Positions 11,100 through 26,200 of a stretch of DNA of 64,000 bases are shown here, one piece after another. The notes beneath the pieces are model-generated. The model made no database searches, was not told where the DNA came from, and saw nothing but the letters and a program-made list of their open reading frames with translations. The position numbers and the translations under genes are program-made. Each line of letters opens with the position of its first letter. Position 1 is the first letter of the stretch. Source of the DNA: Balanoglossus misakiensis (Eukaryota > Hemichordata); contig CM082590.2 in assembly GCA_040954595.2 (NCBI GenBank), positions 744,001-808,000 on the forward strand. Direction: 5' to 3'.

Positions 11100-14000
11100 G
11101 GGCACAAGCTTAAGCCGAAGGTCAAAGGTCATATGTGGTCACCCAAAAATTGGGCAAAAAGTTTTGACCCCCATACTAGTCAAGGTCCAACAGAAACCAG
11201 ACCTCTAGCCCTATTGGTTTGTCTGAAATTAGATATGCGCATAATTTATGATGTAAAGTGTAAGACTCTATCAATAGTTCGATCCATCCAAACACAAATG
11301 CTGTGCCTGTTCTGTATGCCAAGATATAGGAAAGTAGGTCAAAGGTCACCTGAGGCCATCCGAAAGTTGGGCAAAATTTTTTGACCCCATACCAGTCCAG
11401 GTCCAACAAAAATCAGGCCTCTAACCCTATTGGTTCGCCTAGAATTAGATATGCACATAATTAATGAGGTAAAGTATAAGGCTTCATTAGGAGTTCCATG
11501 CCTCCAAATGCCAAGGCTGTATCTGCGCTGGTTGCCGAGATATGGTAAAGTAAGTCAAAGGTCACCTGAGGTCACCCAAAATTGGGCAAGAAATTTTAAC
11601 CCCATACTGGTCCATGTTCATGTAACCGGCTCTTCGCGACGGAAATAGTGCAGGCCGCAAGGGAACTCAGCCAAATTAATTTCTCGAGCGGGGGCCACAG
11701 GGGTTCTTCGTTTGGAGTTGACTTACAGGTTCGCAACAACAGGGAGCAGGGTGTGAAATGAGAAACTACCACACTCTCATGTATTGTTGAACAGGATGTA
11801 TTAACTAATACAACACCTACAGTGTTGACCGACAACTATATCAAACTCAACTTACAATATTTTGCAGTAAAACTCTCAAAAGGATTACTGACAAACTATG
11901 GCTTCAAAATCAAACACACACTACACATGATATGAAAATATCAGCATCGATTCTCCAAGAAATCTCTGATCAAGTCAAAATGTTCACAGAAATAAATGTC
12001 TCTCTCCCTGCAGAACTTTACCGTAGTCACACATAAAAAAAGTTCAAACGCGACTCAACGTCCTGACTGATACACACGTGACGAAACTCGATGTCGGTCA
12101 CACTCAGGAAAGTCCGTGACGAGGCGCGGATGCCAGGCTACGACCTTCGGATCAACATCAGTGGGCGTGGTCGCTTCACGGATGTCACTCGGGCGCTCGG
12201 CAAACTTCGTGTAATCGTCCAGCTCCGGTAATAAGAACACGATTACATCCGGGACACTCCTACACAGTCTATTGTTCATCAATCGGCAAAATTCACTGGA
12301 ATCGTCCCAGGAACGTTCAAAGGACGAAATAAGCACTGCTCATGAAAGCACAGAATGTCAATAAACCAACACCAACTCACTACGAAATGTCTGTCTTCAC
12401 TCCCGACGGGCAACATCCAAATCCTCCGCAGGCCTCTACACAAACAGTTCAGCCTTCCCTGCGTCACGTGCGCGAAATCCGCCTACTCACATGTGATGAT
12501 TCCGAACGACTATATCCCTGCGAAAACAGTCCATCCCGGGACAATACGGCATCTACCTAGGCATCGGACCCGGCGGGAGTCTGCCTCGAAGTAGCAGGTC
12601 CGTCGTTACACTCACCACGCCAAAACACCTCGATCAAAAATCCGCATCGGCGATCAAACTCATCATTGACGCCATACTCAAGTTCTAGAAAGTTTTTCCG
12701 AAAAACAGACCCCCTAGCTAGGTCGTATTACATACAAATCCCTTGCTAGTCGTCATATACCGGTACTAAATACCATGGCAAAATATGCGGGCTACATTCA
12801 ACAAAAATCAAACCTCTAGCCCTAATGGTTAGCCTGGAATTAGGTATGCACATAATTAATGAGATAAGCAGGTGTCACAGGTGACCACCATTTTTGGCTT
12901 TTCAATTTTCGTCCCAACCCTGCAAACGCGAAGTCTGTACCTGCTCTGGATGCCGATATATTGAGAAGTAGGTCAAAGGTCACCTGAGGTCATCCGAAAT
13001 TTGGGCAAAAAATTTTGATCCCATACTGGTCCATGTCCCACAAGAACAAAACCTCTAGCCGCATTAGTTAGCCTGGAATTAGGTATGCACATAATTAATG
13101 AGTTAAGCAGGTGTTACAGGTGAGCCCAAAATTTTGCCTTTTATTGTGGTTCCATTCTGCTCACGGGCCAATAGAGAGTCACTGTACAGGACCATTGCAC
13201 AGCCGACGTGGACATAGCATCATAGCTTAACTATAGAAAGAATAGGCCTATGGCTGGGTCCAAAAATATGAAAAATAAAAAAAATCTTCTTCTCAAAATA
13301 GACTTGGCCCACGGTCTTGACATTTGGCATGTAGGACACTGACCACATGGTTCGCAAAAATCGCTAAAAGAATTTTGATATCTCCATTCATATGCAAATT
13401 AGTCCCATTTGAAAACTTACCCATATATGGTCATCAGGTCACATGAGTTATTAAACATTCACGAGGGTACTGCACCAGCTCTCATAGGCCTGCACCACTG
13501 TGCCAAGTTTGAGATTTGTAGGTTCAGCCGTTTTCAAGATCAAAGTGGCCGAATAAACTGCACAAGAAAAAAAATCAGTAGAAGAAAAAAGCCAACAATA
13601 CCAATAGGGCACAAGCGCCTGAGGGCGCTTGTGCCCTAAATATAGCTGCAAGCAGCGATGACGGGCACAAGCTTTAGCCAAAGGTCAAAGGTCATATGTG
13701 GTCACCCAAAATTTGGGCAAGAAATTTTGACCCCATTCTCGTCCAGGTCCAACAAAAACCAGACCTCTAGCCCTATTGGTTCGCCTGGAATTAGATATGT
13801 ACATAATTAATGAGGTAAAGTATAAGGCTCCATTAGGAGTTCCATGCCTCCAAATGCCAAGGCTGTATCCGCGCTGGTTGCCGAGATATGGTAAAGTAGG
13901 TCAAAGGTCACCTGAGGTCACCCAAAATTGGGCAAGAAATTTTAACCCCATACTGGTCCATGTCCCACAAGAACAAAACCTCTAGCCGTATTAGTTAGCC

Positions 14001-14165
14001 TGGAATTAGGTATGCACATAATTTATGAGATAAGCAGGTGTCACAGGTGACCCCAATTTTGTCTTTTTAATTTTAGTCATAACCCTCCAAATGTCAAGTC
14101 TGTACCTGCTGTGGATGCCGAGATATAGGAAAGTAGGTCAAAGGTCACCTGAGGTCACCCAAAAT
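11100..14165. repeat. Dispersed repeat modules carrying AGGTCA direct repeats
   Basis: Related modules recur near 11100-11340, 11340-11560, 11560-11640, 12780-13130, 13680-13900 and 13900-14160. Shared words include ACCCAAAATTGGGCAAGAAATTTT, split here as ACCCAAAATTGGGC and AAGAAATTTT, with CCCATACTGGTCCA, CCTCTAGCCCTATTGGTT, GGAATTAGGTATGCACATAATTA and GCCGAGATATGG. Each module end carries AGGTCA, one A, AGGTCA (DR1), often followed by CCTG and a third AGGTCA (DR4): 11119-11131, 11336-11348, 12970-12992, 13682-13694, 13898-13920 and 14135-14157, with a degenerate set at 11553-11574. The segment between about 11640 and 12780 is unrelated and richer in G+C; I recognise nothing in it. Confidence 0.75.
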
Positions 14166-15293
14166 TTTGGTGGCCACTTCCTGTAAAAACTGATTGCTTC
14201 CTCAAGTCATGAGACAATGGAAATTAATACATGTTCCGGTCTAAGACCAATAAAACACAAAAGACTTTATTTGGACTGTGGGGTGGCGCGTCTACCCGGC
14301 GGCCCCCGTTGTTTTATCACCATAATGGAGACAAAAAAAATACTGGAGTACCTGTACAGTAGAAAAAGGTCTAACAGTACTGAAAGACTTTGACGCCAAA
14401 CGGAAACAATATAGCATATCGCCGTCCAGGAAAAACCCAGAGATAAAAACCTCTAATGCAAGGGGAAAAACTCTTGGAAACCTGTACCCTTATACAATGC
14501 TGATATGCTCACAGGTGAAGGGTAACACCGAAAAATCGTACAAAAGTGAGAACGGTACTTCACGTATGAATGGAATGTGCGAAAAAAAATGACAAAGCTG
14601 TAAAAGTTACTAACTATGCAAAATAACATTAGCAACTGCAAAAGCCATATATATATATATATAAAAAGAAAAAAACGGGGAAAACGTGTCGCTGGGTCGA
14701 AGACGCCCGATAATGGACTGCACTCTACTTACTGGCTTTTATGTATGGACTCACATTAGCATATTAACCCTCACAGGTGTGTACAGCCAACGCCAAGAAA
14801 ACATTTCTGTCCTAATTCGCTACGCTCAAACGAACAGAGATATGAATTCTTCATTCCATTATTCACCTCATGCACGCGCAATGTTAATCTATCTACGACG
14901 GATCACAACCACTTTCATCTTCGTTCAGGCATGGCAATTAGCGGACGAGATTAACAACTGAAATAATTATGCATATGTGACACCCACAGTGATATTCATA
15001 CATATTTTAATTCTCGTTATTTACGGGAGTTATGAGCTCGCGCGAACACATAGTAAAACAAGAGTCCACAGTCTATTGGAATCTACTACCAGTCTCTGTT
15101 TATCATAGCCATTCCAGTTAGAACCTCTTAAGTTCAATGATAGTTAAAATGTCGTTATTCAGTTATTACTTGAATAAAACCCAACCAAAAATGTACTTTT
15201 ACATTTTGATATTCTCACATTAATTTGTGATCCATTTATCACATTTGTAGGACATTTCATAATGAAAGAAAAGAAATATCCCTTCTCCGTATT
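14166..15293. other. Intergenic, nothing recognised
   Basis: A short (TA)n tract lies at about 14647-14664. Otherwise this is AT-rich sequence without a recognisable gene, RNA or repeat. Confidence 0.5.
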
Positions 15294-15655
15294 GCAAATC
15301 AATCAATCAAAAACATTTATATGACGCCAATATCCAGATAACTGTTCAGTGGCGCCCAATGGTTGTTCACACATGTCACTGTAGGCTGTTTTAAACAAGT
15401 AAGTCTTCAGTTTCCCCTTAAAAGAGTCTAGACTGGTAGCTAGACGAATGTCATCAGGTAGTGAGTTCCAGAGGTTTGGAACAGCATAAGAAAATGCATG
15501 TCCTCCATAGTTGACTTGTTTGTAATGTGTCATAAGCTGCGTGAAGGGGTATATCGATTAACCATATCAGCAATGTACTCCGGGGTAAGGCCAAAACTCG
15601 TGTTTAATACTAAAACTCCAATCCTATAATTCATATGTATTTCCTTGTGGTTCAC
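15294..15655 (-). pseudogene. 3' end of a non-LTR retrotransposon (LINE) reverse-transcriptase ORF
   Basis: On the minus strand one frame reads YRIGVLVLNTSFGLTPEYIAD then VNRYTPSRSL. After a frameshift/stop near 15535 a second frame gives YGGHAFSYAVPNLWNSLPDD and SFKGKLKTYLF. This is the extreme C-terminus of CR1/L2/Rex/Jockey-type LINE polymerases, whose hallmark is an AFSxAxPxLWNSLP motif followed by FKxxLKTYLF. The stop is followed by a short TTGA repeat tail (15294-15310 on +), the kind of 3' end such elements carry. The copy is truncated at its 5' end and frameshifted, so it is inactive. Confidence 0.85.
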
Positions 15656-15871
15656 AATGGATTCAACGTATATATGATGTGTCCACCTCCTCGGTTGCTT
15701 TCACACAGTTAAATAGCATGTTTTAATTATGTGATCCGACAAAATTTTGAAAGAGATTTCGATAACAGCAGTACAACTATTTGCAGAAGAGGTAAAAGTT
15801 TCGCAACAACAAATCCAGCATCAATTTACATTAAAATGTCAATAAGCGTATTCCTGATAGACGACTGATGG

Positions 15872-17133
15872 TCAATACGGGGACGGTGGATATTCCTCGA
15901 TGATTATTCTGCACGTGCTCTTGTAGCAGAAATAGAGATCATGATAGCCATAGCCATTGCAATTTCCACAGTTGAAGGCGATGTTGTAGGAACCAGCGGC
16001 CAATCCATTGCAGAAACCTGTGAATACAGAGTCACCACCATGAAGAATAAGTTAACTTGCACAGCATTAAGTCAGATGACTACCCATATGCAGTGCGTGG
16101 TTATGACAATCCTTGGCCTTTCATGTAGAATTTTGAGAAAACAGTGTTACAATTTTGTTATTTTCTTGAAATGTCCATAGAATGTGCCAAAACAGGAGTA
16201 TTATTAACTAAAATAAAGAAAACACTATGTCACCATGATTAATTTTTGAAAGAGGTGTTCAAGTATTTTCACTTCAGGAAAACTATACAGTGAGAGTGCG
16301 AGAAAAATGCTGACTCAGCATTGTACACAATATATAAGACCCTTAACTGAAAAAGTAGCATGGGAAAACCCTGTTTTCTCTCTACATTTGTTTTAACATT
16401 CATTGATAAACAATATATAACAATCGGAAGGGTAACAATGTTCTAAATTATGAGAAGTCATCTACCTTAATCCAAATATCCAAACATAGACCTACCGTTG
16501 ACTACCCTTGGCCTGTGCAAATTGACGGATGTACCCATGCCACCAGTGTATACCACGCCCTCTATCGTCAGTGGATTGCTACATTCGGCGCCATTGAAAG
16601 TGAAGTACCACCTACCACAACTTCCGTCACCTCCAGCTAATCTCATATCACCCATGAACTTCACAAATAACGATGTGTCATCGTACTCCTTGGTGAAACT
16701 ACACGTCTTCAAGAGAAAGAAGAAGAGAAAGTGAAGAAGCTTTCACTAAACATGCAGGCTAGATCTAACCCTGCAGCCATTTTTCTTGAGTAAGATTTCA
16801 CATCCGACCAGGCGAATACACTTCTGAAAACATTTCTTGTTAGTTTCCTTAATCATTGGCACACTCACCATTCTATTTTATAATCTACTTGGGTATTAGT
16901 TCACAGATTACCCCAACCGTTAATCCCATACATGTTCATATATGTCACACTTTCATATATGTTCCTTCTTATCTATGTTCATTAATGCTTTTACAGTATG
17001 GTTAGTATGAATATCGGAATCAGAAATGAATGAATGAAATAAAAATAGACTTAATCATTATACATTGATTGATAAGTAATAAGAAATACATGAATAAATT
17101 TGCCTAAATAGATGGATGGATTTGATTTGGGCC

Positions 17134-17196
<63 letters not shown>

Positions 17197-19427
17197 AAAT
17201 AAACTGACCACTAGTGTTCCAGAATCCCGTCCATCAGATAAATCATTCCATACGCATTGTCTCCAATTTGTTGTTGTGGGTGCTGGATCACCTTCATCTC
17301 CTGGAGGACCAGCTGGTCCTGGTGGTCCCGGTGGGCCAGGCATTCCTGATTCACATGGCTGGAAATGAGGAAATATGTCATATATTTAAGTACAATAATT
17401 ATTATTATGCAATGTATTAAAGCTTATAGGGAGTTCCAAGAAACCAACTTAAAAAATATAAATCATTGGTGGTACCAGGTGTCCGAATAGCATACTACTT
17501 CTGTAAAGAAAAATATTAAAAGTGTAATTTGGCTTACAAACCCAACTATTGTTGTGGTTAATCTCCAGGAATTTTATATTTCGTCGGATGAGTCGGAAAT
17601 GTGTCATAATTGGAAACGGCATCCTTATATCTATCACGAATAGGAAACATGACCAGGGAGCTTTCATTCGTTGCAAACGGGAGTAAATTCGGGTCGGTCT
17701 GTCACCTAAATTGTGACCCACCCTCAAAAGTCTAGAAACATTATATGATGAGCTATAGTTCACAAAATACAACTTTCAGCGTGAAGTCGCGTGCGCTGGA
17801 TTGCACCATAAGGCGTTCTAATTTTGACTTGTCATTTTAATTTATTCATAATTCATTCTTATTGCAACGATATACTATTATATACTTCAATTACTTTAAG
17901 AAATTTAGAATTGAGGTGTGGGAAGCCTCATTCCCTTTATTGCATACAGTGTACATAGGATCAGGACGGCGAATGTTTTCGGCGTGGGGGGGGGGGTCTT
18001 CATAATTTTGGGTCTGTCAAAGGGGGGGGGGGTCATCATTTTTTGGTCCTGGGTGAAGGGGGGGGGGGTCGGCCTGATTTTGGTCAAATTTGATTGGCGT
18101 ACGTGGCATATGAAAAAAAGCCTTAGGGATTTTTGTGAACGGTACAAAATCCCAGTGTACAAAAACATTGGATTTTTAGCATTCGATCCAGTTAACCGCT
18201 GCTTTGCCGTGTTAGCGTGGCGGCCTATGACCGGGCGGTAGGTGCCGTAACCATACTTGGACAGGGCATGGCAGGGGTGTGCACACAATCGTGCGTATTT
18301 TCAACTAGTTACAAGCCCCTTGTCGGACGTTCATAGCGGTGTCGTTCAAAATTGAGCGTAGTGTCCTATAAAGGCCCATAGCAACGGACAAAAAGATACG
18401 GGTGCCCCATCTTAATGATGAGGACCTTAAAGGATAGGGAGAAGTTTTGAAGTGTTTCATTTTTTGGGAAAGTATGTGATATTTGGTAGCTCAAGAGCTT
18501 TAGGGACCATTCATTCAGTTTTCACGGCTAGGGGGCGGCAAAATTGTGTCATCGGTTTTCAAAATCAGGCAGACCCAGGACCAAAAAATGATGACCCCCC
18601 CCCCCCGCAAAAAACAACAACATTACACAACTACACTTGTGGAGGAAAAAGGCTTGTTTCCAAAAGCCTGCTAGCCGTCCTTATCTTATGTACACCGTAT
18701 GCAATAAATGGAAAGAGGCTCCCTATACCCTAATTATACTTGTTAAAAGAAATGTATAATGAGGTGTATAATAGTATAGTGTTGTAATAAAGAAGTCTAC
18801 GAATAAAGTAAAATGACAAGTCAATACAAGAAGTGAGGGGTGGGTGTGGGAGGGGGTGTCCCCTCCGACATAAGATAATTTTGTAAAATACGGAGCTCAA
18901 AGTTGCATTTTAATGAACAAAACAGCAAATTATTTGGGAAGGACAAATTTTACTTTTGCCACTCAAAGTTAGCATCGGTGGGGTTGCAAGGCAAGTACTC
19001 TGCCCTGGTACACTAGACAAACCAGCCAATAAATGAAATTTGGCGAAGAATGAAGGGGGTGGGTTGTCCCTTTCGACATTAGAAAATTTGGTAAAATAAA
19101 GGGCTCGAAACTGCATTTTGTGGAATAAAAAGCAGAAGTTGGGGGGGGGGGGCAAAAGTATGTGACCCCCTGCACGTTTTGAAAAAAAGATGACCCACTT
19201 TTGCATTTCAAAATTTTAAGTGACCTCCCCCCTTGATTTTGTCCCCCCCCCCCAGTCGTAAAACTTAAAAGGATGCTGTCACGAACCCCACCAGCTACCT
19301 GTAATGTAAGATACAATGACATTTATGATAATTTTACCTTCATGACGTCCGTCTTTTTGTAGAAACCGTGTCCATACTTTATATGCAGTGCTACAGAAAG
19401 CAATACCACAACAATCCTGTTATTCAT
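15872..19427 (-). CDS. CTHRC1-like secreted collagen-repeat protein (gene B), 4 exons
   Basis: Minus-strand exons 19427-19338, 17358-17209, 16706-16496 and 16017-15872 join in phases 0, 0, 1 with GT-AG borders into 198 residues. Exon 1 gives a signal peptide (MNNRIVVVLLSVALHI). Exon 2, 150 nt as in gene A, has PCESGMPGPPGPPGPAGPPG then NWRQCVW. Exon 3 has TCSFTKEYDD, GSCGRWYFTFNGAECSNP and a VNLHRP motif. Exon 4 opens GFCNGLAAGS and ends CRIIIEEYPPSPY. The gene is convergent with gene A and clearly its paralogue. The last exon is divergent: the GWNSVSRI signature of the family is replaced by a Cys-rich stretch (FCYKSTCRI), and the double Cys of exon 3 is reduced to one. Intron 1 holds two G-tract repeat copies and intron 2 contains an (AAAT)n tract next to the exon 2 donor. 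Extracellular matrix location is inferred from the family. Confidence 0.87.
17138..17203. repeat. (TAAA)n microsatellite
   Basis: A near-perfect run of AAAT tetramers, about 16 units, ends five bases from the splice donor of exon 2 of CTHRC1-like gene B. Length change here could affect splicing, but that is inference. Confidence 0.95.
17826..18095 (-). repeat. G-tract MITE fragment, minus orientation
   Basis: The reverse complement contains words found in the full-length element at 51234-52366: GCCGTCCTGATCCTATGTAC, TGTATGCAATAAAGGGAATG, a GTATATAATAGTATATCGTTG block, AAAATGACAAGTCAA and several poly-C runs next to TGATGAC. It lies in intron 1 of CTHRC1-like gene B, facing the second fragment at 18503-19275. 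Confidence 0.7.
18503..19275 (+). repeat. G-tract MITE, degenerate copy
   Basis: It begins with TTA (18500-18502) and then GGGACCATTCATTCAGTTTT, close to the terminal repeat of the element at 51234. It continues with GGGCGGCAAAATTGTGTCATC, split as GGGCGGCAAAATTG and TGTCATCGG, shares the internal AAAATGACAAGTCAATACAA block, and ends with a degraded copy of the other terminus (CAGTCGTAAAACTTAAAAGG). Both fragments in this intron belong to one family. Confidence 0.7.
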
Positions 19428-21798
<2,371 letters not shown>

Positions 21799-21801
21799 TT
21801 A

Positions 21802-22557
21802 GGCTGCATTCACAAACACCTCTGGAGGGGGGGGCAGGAGAATTGAGGGGGGATTTGAAAAAAATGAGGGTATGTAAGGGGGGGATTTGAAATAATTTAA
21901 CGACTAAATATTTATTTTGAACCACAAAAATGCAGTTTCGCGCCCTTTATTTTACAAAATTTTCTAATGTGGGAGGGGGACACCCACCCCCTCCATTCAT
22001 CAACACCTTTCAATCATTGACTGGTTTATCTAGTGTCCCAGGTCAGGGGACTTGCCCCCACCCCATGATAACTTTGAGCGGCGACGGTTAAATTTGTCCT
22101 CCCCAACATACCGGTAGTTGAGTCAATTTGCTTTTGCCGGGTTCATTAAAATGCAGCTTTGAGCTCTGTATTTTAGAAAATTTTCTTACGTGGGAGGGGA
22201 CCACCCCCTCCCAAACCCACCCCCTTCAATTCTCGGTTTACAAAGTCTCCAAACACAGAATACAAATATATGTACTTAAAAAATAAAAACAATGTGCAGT
22301 TTTAATACCCACTGATGAGGGGAAACATCAGTTTCAAATTCTTTTCATGGGAGCGCTGTTTTTCTTTTTACAGGATAGATAGGTGATGTGTTTTGCTCTG
22401 TGAAAGAAAATGGGAGGGGGGATTTCAAAATTTTGGCAGTTCGGAAAGGGGGGATTTGAAAATATTGGCAGCTCGGAAGGGGGGCATGTGAAAATTAGCG
22501 GTAAAAAAATTGAATTCTCCCGCCCCCCCCCCTCCAGAGGTGTTTGTGAATGCAGCC
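21802..22557. mobile_element. Non-autonomous TIR element, TTA target duplication
   Basis: Terminal inverted repeats GGCTGCATTCACAAACACCT and its complement at 22538-22557 continue inward through TCTGGAGG into G-rich tracts. TTA flanks both sides (21799-21801 and 22558-22560), consistent with a 3 bp target duplication. The interior of about 750 bp contains G/C homopolymer runs and no coding sequence. A 3-bp TWA target site is typical of PIF/Harbinger-type MITEs; assignment to that superfamily is inference. A truncated relative lies at about 36780-37211. Confidence 0.85.
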
Positions 22558-22784
22558 TTACATTGGGCTTTTCTGGAGGATCTTCTAGAGGATCCCTGGC
22601 CTAGTTCAAATTATACAAAATAACAGAATTAGCAAATCCTTGAAACTAAAATGTTGAAAACTGTCAATGTTATGCCATGCCATTTTGGTCAAGGACACAT
22701 TTACCGCATATAGAACGATGGATCAAGTACATTATAAAACCCAATATTAGCACATTTTTTAAGGACCACTATACACATGATGAC

Positions 22785-22985
22785 TGACAATGAGGGCAAC
22801 AGTGTATTTTGATGACCGAGGGCGCTGCTAGTCACAACTAAAACAGTCTTGTTTTCCCGAGGGCATAGCCCGAGGGAAAACAGACTGTTTTGGTGTGACT
22901 TGCAGTCCCGAGGTCATCAAAAATACACTGTTGCCCTCATTGTCAGTCATCATGTGTTTTATAACACACCAAACGCAACACACAC
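22785..22985. repeat. Foldback/palindromic element
   Basis: ATGATGACTGACAATGAGGG and CAACAGTGTATTTTGATGACC on the left are mirrored by GGTCATCAAAAATACACTGTTG and CCCTCATTGTCAGTCATCAT on the right (long words split). The arms meet around a TTTTCCCGAGGGC / GCCCGAGGGAAAA core. The whole would fold into one stem of roughly 90 bp. Confidence 0.85.
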
Positions 22986-23285
22986 CATATCCAGGCAACA
23001 GTACCACGCAGAAACTGATCGAACTCATGCCCTAGGGAACAGTTCGAAATGACGAAGGTCACGTGACGGTGTATTGACGAATCACGGTCGAGGGTTCGCT
23101 GCATGGTGTGTTATAAAAATAGTTGATGCCTATCTTTCTGCAGATGACAGGCTAGTATGCTAGCAGAACTCGCGTTACTACATGATTTTGTACATTGAGT
23201 TTTTTACAATGCCAAAATTTAGCTTTTTAAAAATACCAATTTTTCCTATATGTTGCTTTAACTGTTCACGCGTGAGCATATTAGT

Positions 23286-26200
23286 CCAGGAGCTAGGTGC
23301 CGTTAATCAGAATTTTTGGTGAGGAAGGTTTGAGAAGTCCATTCTATGTAAAAAATGGTGCTGATTCCAAAACAGTCAGTCTTATTGACCCCACTCAAGA
23401 CAAAATTGCCATTTTGGCCATTTTAAACCCAAAAATGGTCTTTTTTAGAAAACACTAAAAACACACTGTTTTCGTCACATTCTGAGATCTGATGACATAT
23501 AATATGCTTATTCTATGTAAAATTTGGTGACTATTACGAAAAAAGTAGCCCGATTAACCCAAAACAACACAAAATTGCCTTTTTGACCATTTTTTGCCCA
23601 AAAAACGCCATTTTTAGAAAACACTCAAAATTTATATATTTTCTTCACTTTCGGAGATCTGATAATGTATTATATGCCCACCCTATGTAAAATTTGGTGA
23701 TTATTCCAAAAAAGCAGATTTATTGACCCAACCTAGTGCAAAAATGTCCTTTTTGAAAATTTTTGCCCAAAAAGGCCATTTTTAGAAAAAAATTTAAGAA
23801 CAAACTTTTCTTCATAAAGGTCAGAGATCATGTGATATATGAAATGTTCATCCTGTGTAAAAAATGGTGCTGATTCCAGAAATAGTAGTCTTATTGATCC
23901 TACTCAAGAAAAAATGCCATTTTTGCCACTTTTTGCCCCAAAAACGTCATTTTCAGAAAACACTCAAAATTTATATATTTTCTTCACTTTCAGAGATCTG
24001 ATAATGTATTATATGCCCACTATATGTGAAAAATTTCCAAAAAGCAGTTTTATTGATGCCACTCAAGATAAAAGTGCCTTTTTGGCAAGTTTTTGCCCAA
24101 AAAGTGTCATTTCTAGAAAACACCAAAAACTTTTATATTTTCTTCATTTTCGGAGATGATGATGTATTATATACCCACTCTATGTATAGAATGGGCTTTT
24201 ATTTATAATAAGATCACCGAAAGTGAAGAAAAGAGAATGCTATTAATATATTCTTAAAAAAACAATTTTGTGCAAAACTTAGCCAAAAAGGCGATTTCAT
24301 CATGGCATTTCTGGAAACAACACTTTTCACACATCATAGAATCTCCAAATAAGAAGAAAACAGTTTGTTTTTAATGATTTTCGAAAAGTGGCTTTTTGGG
24401 CAAAAACTTGTCAAAAAACACTGTTTTCTTGAGTCGCGCCAGTATTGAAACGTTGTTACTGTTCCAAAAACGGAAGTCTTACTTACCCTATTCAATTGAA
24501 ATTTGTAATTTCGGCCACTTTTTTGGTCACAAATGTTCATTAAAAACAAGCATACTAAAAACAAATTGTTTTCTTCATATTCAGAGATCTGATCATGTAT
24601 GAAAAGTCCATTCTGTGTAAAATTTGGTGACTATTCCAAAAACGGCAGTCTGGTTGGCCCCACTCTAGTCAAAATTGCCTTTTTGGCTATTTGTAGCCAA
24701 AAATAGATCTACTCAAGAAAAATTTATCCTTTTGGCCATTTTGTACCGAGAAAATGTTTGTATTTGGAGTTTTTGCAAAATTAGCCCAAGTTGAACTCAT
24801 AATGATGATGAAACAGCGTCGAGAGGAAAAGAAGTTACGAATTGAACAAAACTCGCGTCGATGAATGTAAACACCGGGACCAAGCTCTAAACATGATACA
24901 GATGACAAAAGACAGACATTGCACATTGCCCAAATATTCCCATACAGCAGTTCCAAATTAAAACGTCAAGGAATTTAAGTGTTTTTATTATGTTTATTTG
25001 GTTTAAGCCCACATTTTCCCTGCTGCGTGCTAGTTCAGGGGCCAGTTTAAGCAGCGCTCTATTGAGTATTCTAGCATCGTCGGGTGCACTCCTGTCCAAT
25101 CAGTATGACGGAGGTATCATGATATAAATTATAATATAATTTCTGATTTTGTATTCAGATTGAAGAGAATAAATTTCAACAATCTCTCCCGAGCTGGCAT
25201 ATCTGAACCTAAATATTTCACACCACGCATAATCGACTTATAGTAGACAGTGCGTGTACATGTACATGGATCATCTTATTGTTAAGTTCAGTTTTGGGCT
25301 AAATGTGCCAAATTGTGGCAACCCTGTCTTCAATATCATCAATTTAATTGATATTATATGGTTATGGCGTTTTAAATATGCATATACAACATCAGAACAC
25401 AAAAGGCAAAAACATCAACTATATTTTTTTTCTGAAAATGCCTATTGTTGACCAAAAGATGGCTAAATGGCAATTTTGTACTTAGCGGGGTGTCTCAATA
25501 AGACCGTTGTGCTGGTATCAGCATATTTTTTGCACACACACACAAAAAAAAAACAAAAAAAAAAAAACGAATTTACATACATCACAAGGGCTCTGAATAT
25601 GAAGGAATAAGTTTGTTTTTACAGTTATCTTTTTGAGCAAACAGGCCAAAATGGTATTTTTTCCCTCTGTGGGGTCAGTAAGAGTGGGGTTTTTAAATGT
25701 CACTACTTTTATTTATCATTAGATCACCAAATGGCATATTTTCGTATTTTCTAGAAATGACATTTTTGGGCAAAAACTTGCCAAAAAGGCACTCTTATCT
25801 TGAGTGGCATCAATAAAACTGCTTTTTGGAAATTTTTCACATATTGTGGGCATATAATACATTATCAGATGTCCGAAAGTGAAGAAAATATATAAATTTT
25901 GAGTGTTTTCTGAAAATGACGTTTTTGGGGCAAAAATTGGCAAAAATGGCATTTTTTCTTGAGTAGGATCAATAAGACTGCTATTTCTGGAATCAGCACC
26001 ATTTTTTACATAGGATGAACATTTCATATATCACATGATCTCTGAGCTTTATGAAGAAAAGTTTGTTTTTAATTTTTTTCTTCTAAAAATGGCCTTTTTG
26101 GGCAAAAACTTTCCAAAAGGGCATTTTTGCATTAGATTGGGTCAATAAATCTGCTTTTTTGGAATAATCACCAAATTTTACATAGGGTGGGCATATAATA

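Noticed and set aside
12055-12594. Overlapping 60-90 codon frames in a G+C-richer block
   Set aside because: No recognisable domain, no splice partners, and frames on both strands are equally open; probably an unrecognised repeat relic.
23839-26027. Repeated ~100-codon frames with SLIDPTQ and FAPKTSFSENTQ phrases
   Set aside because: They are stop-interrupted translations of the foldback modules on both arms, not conserved genes.
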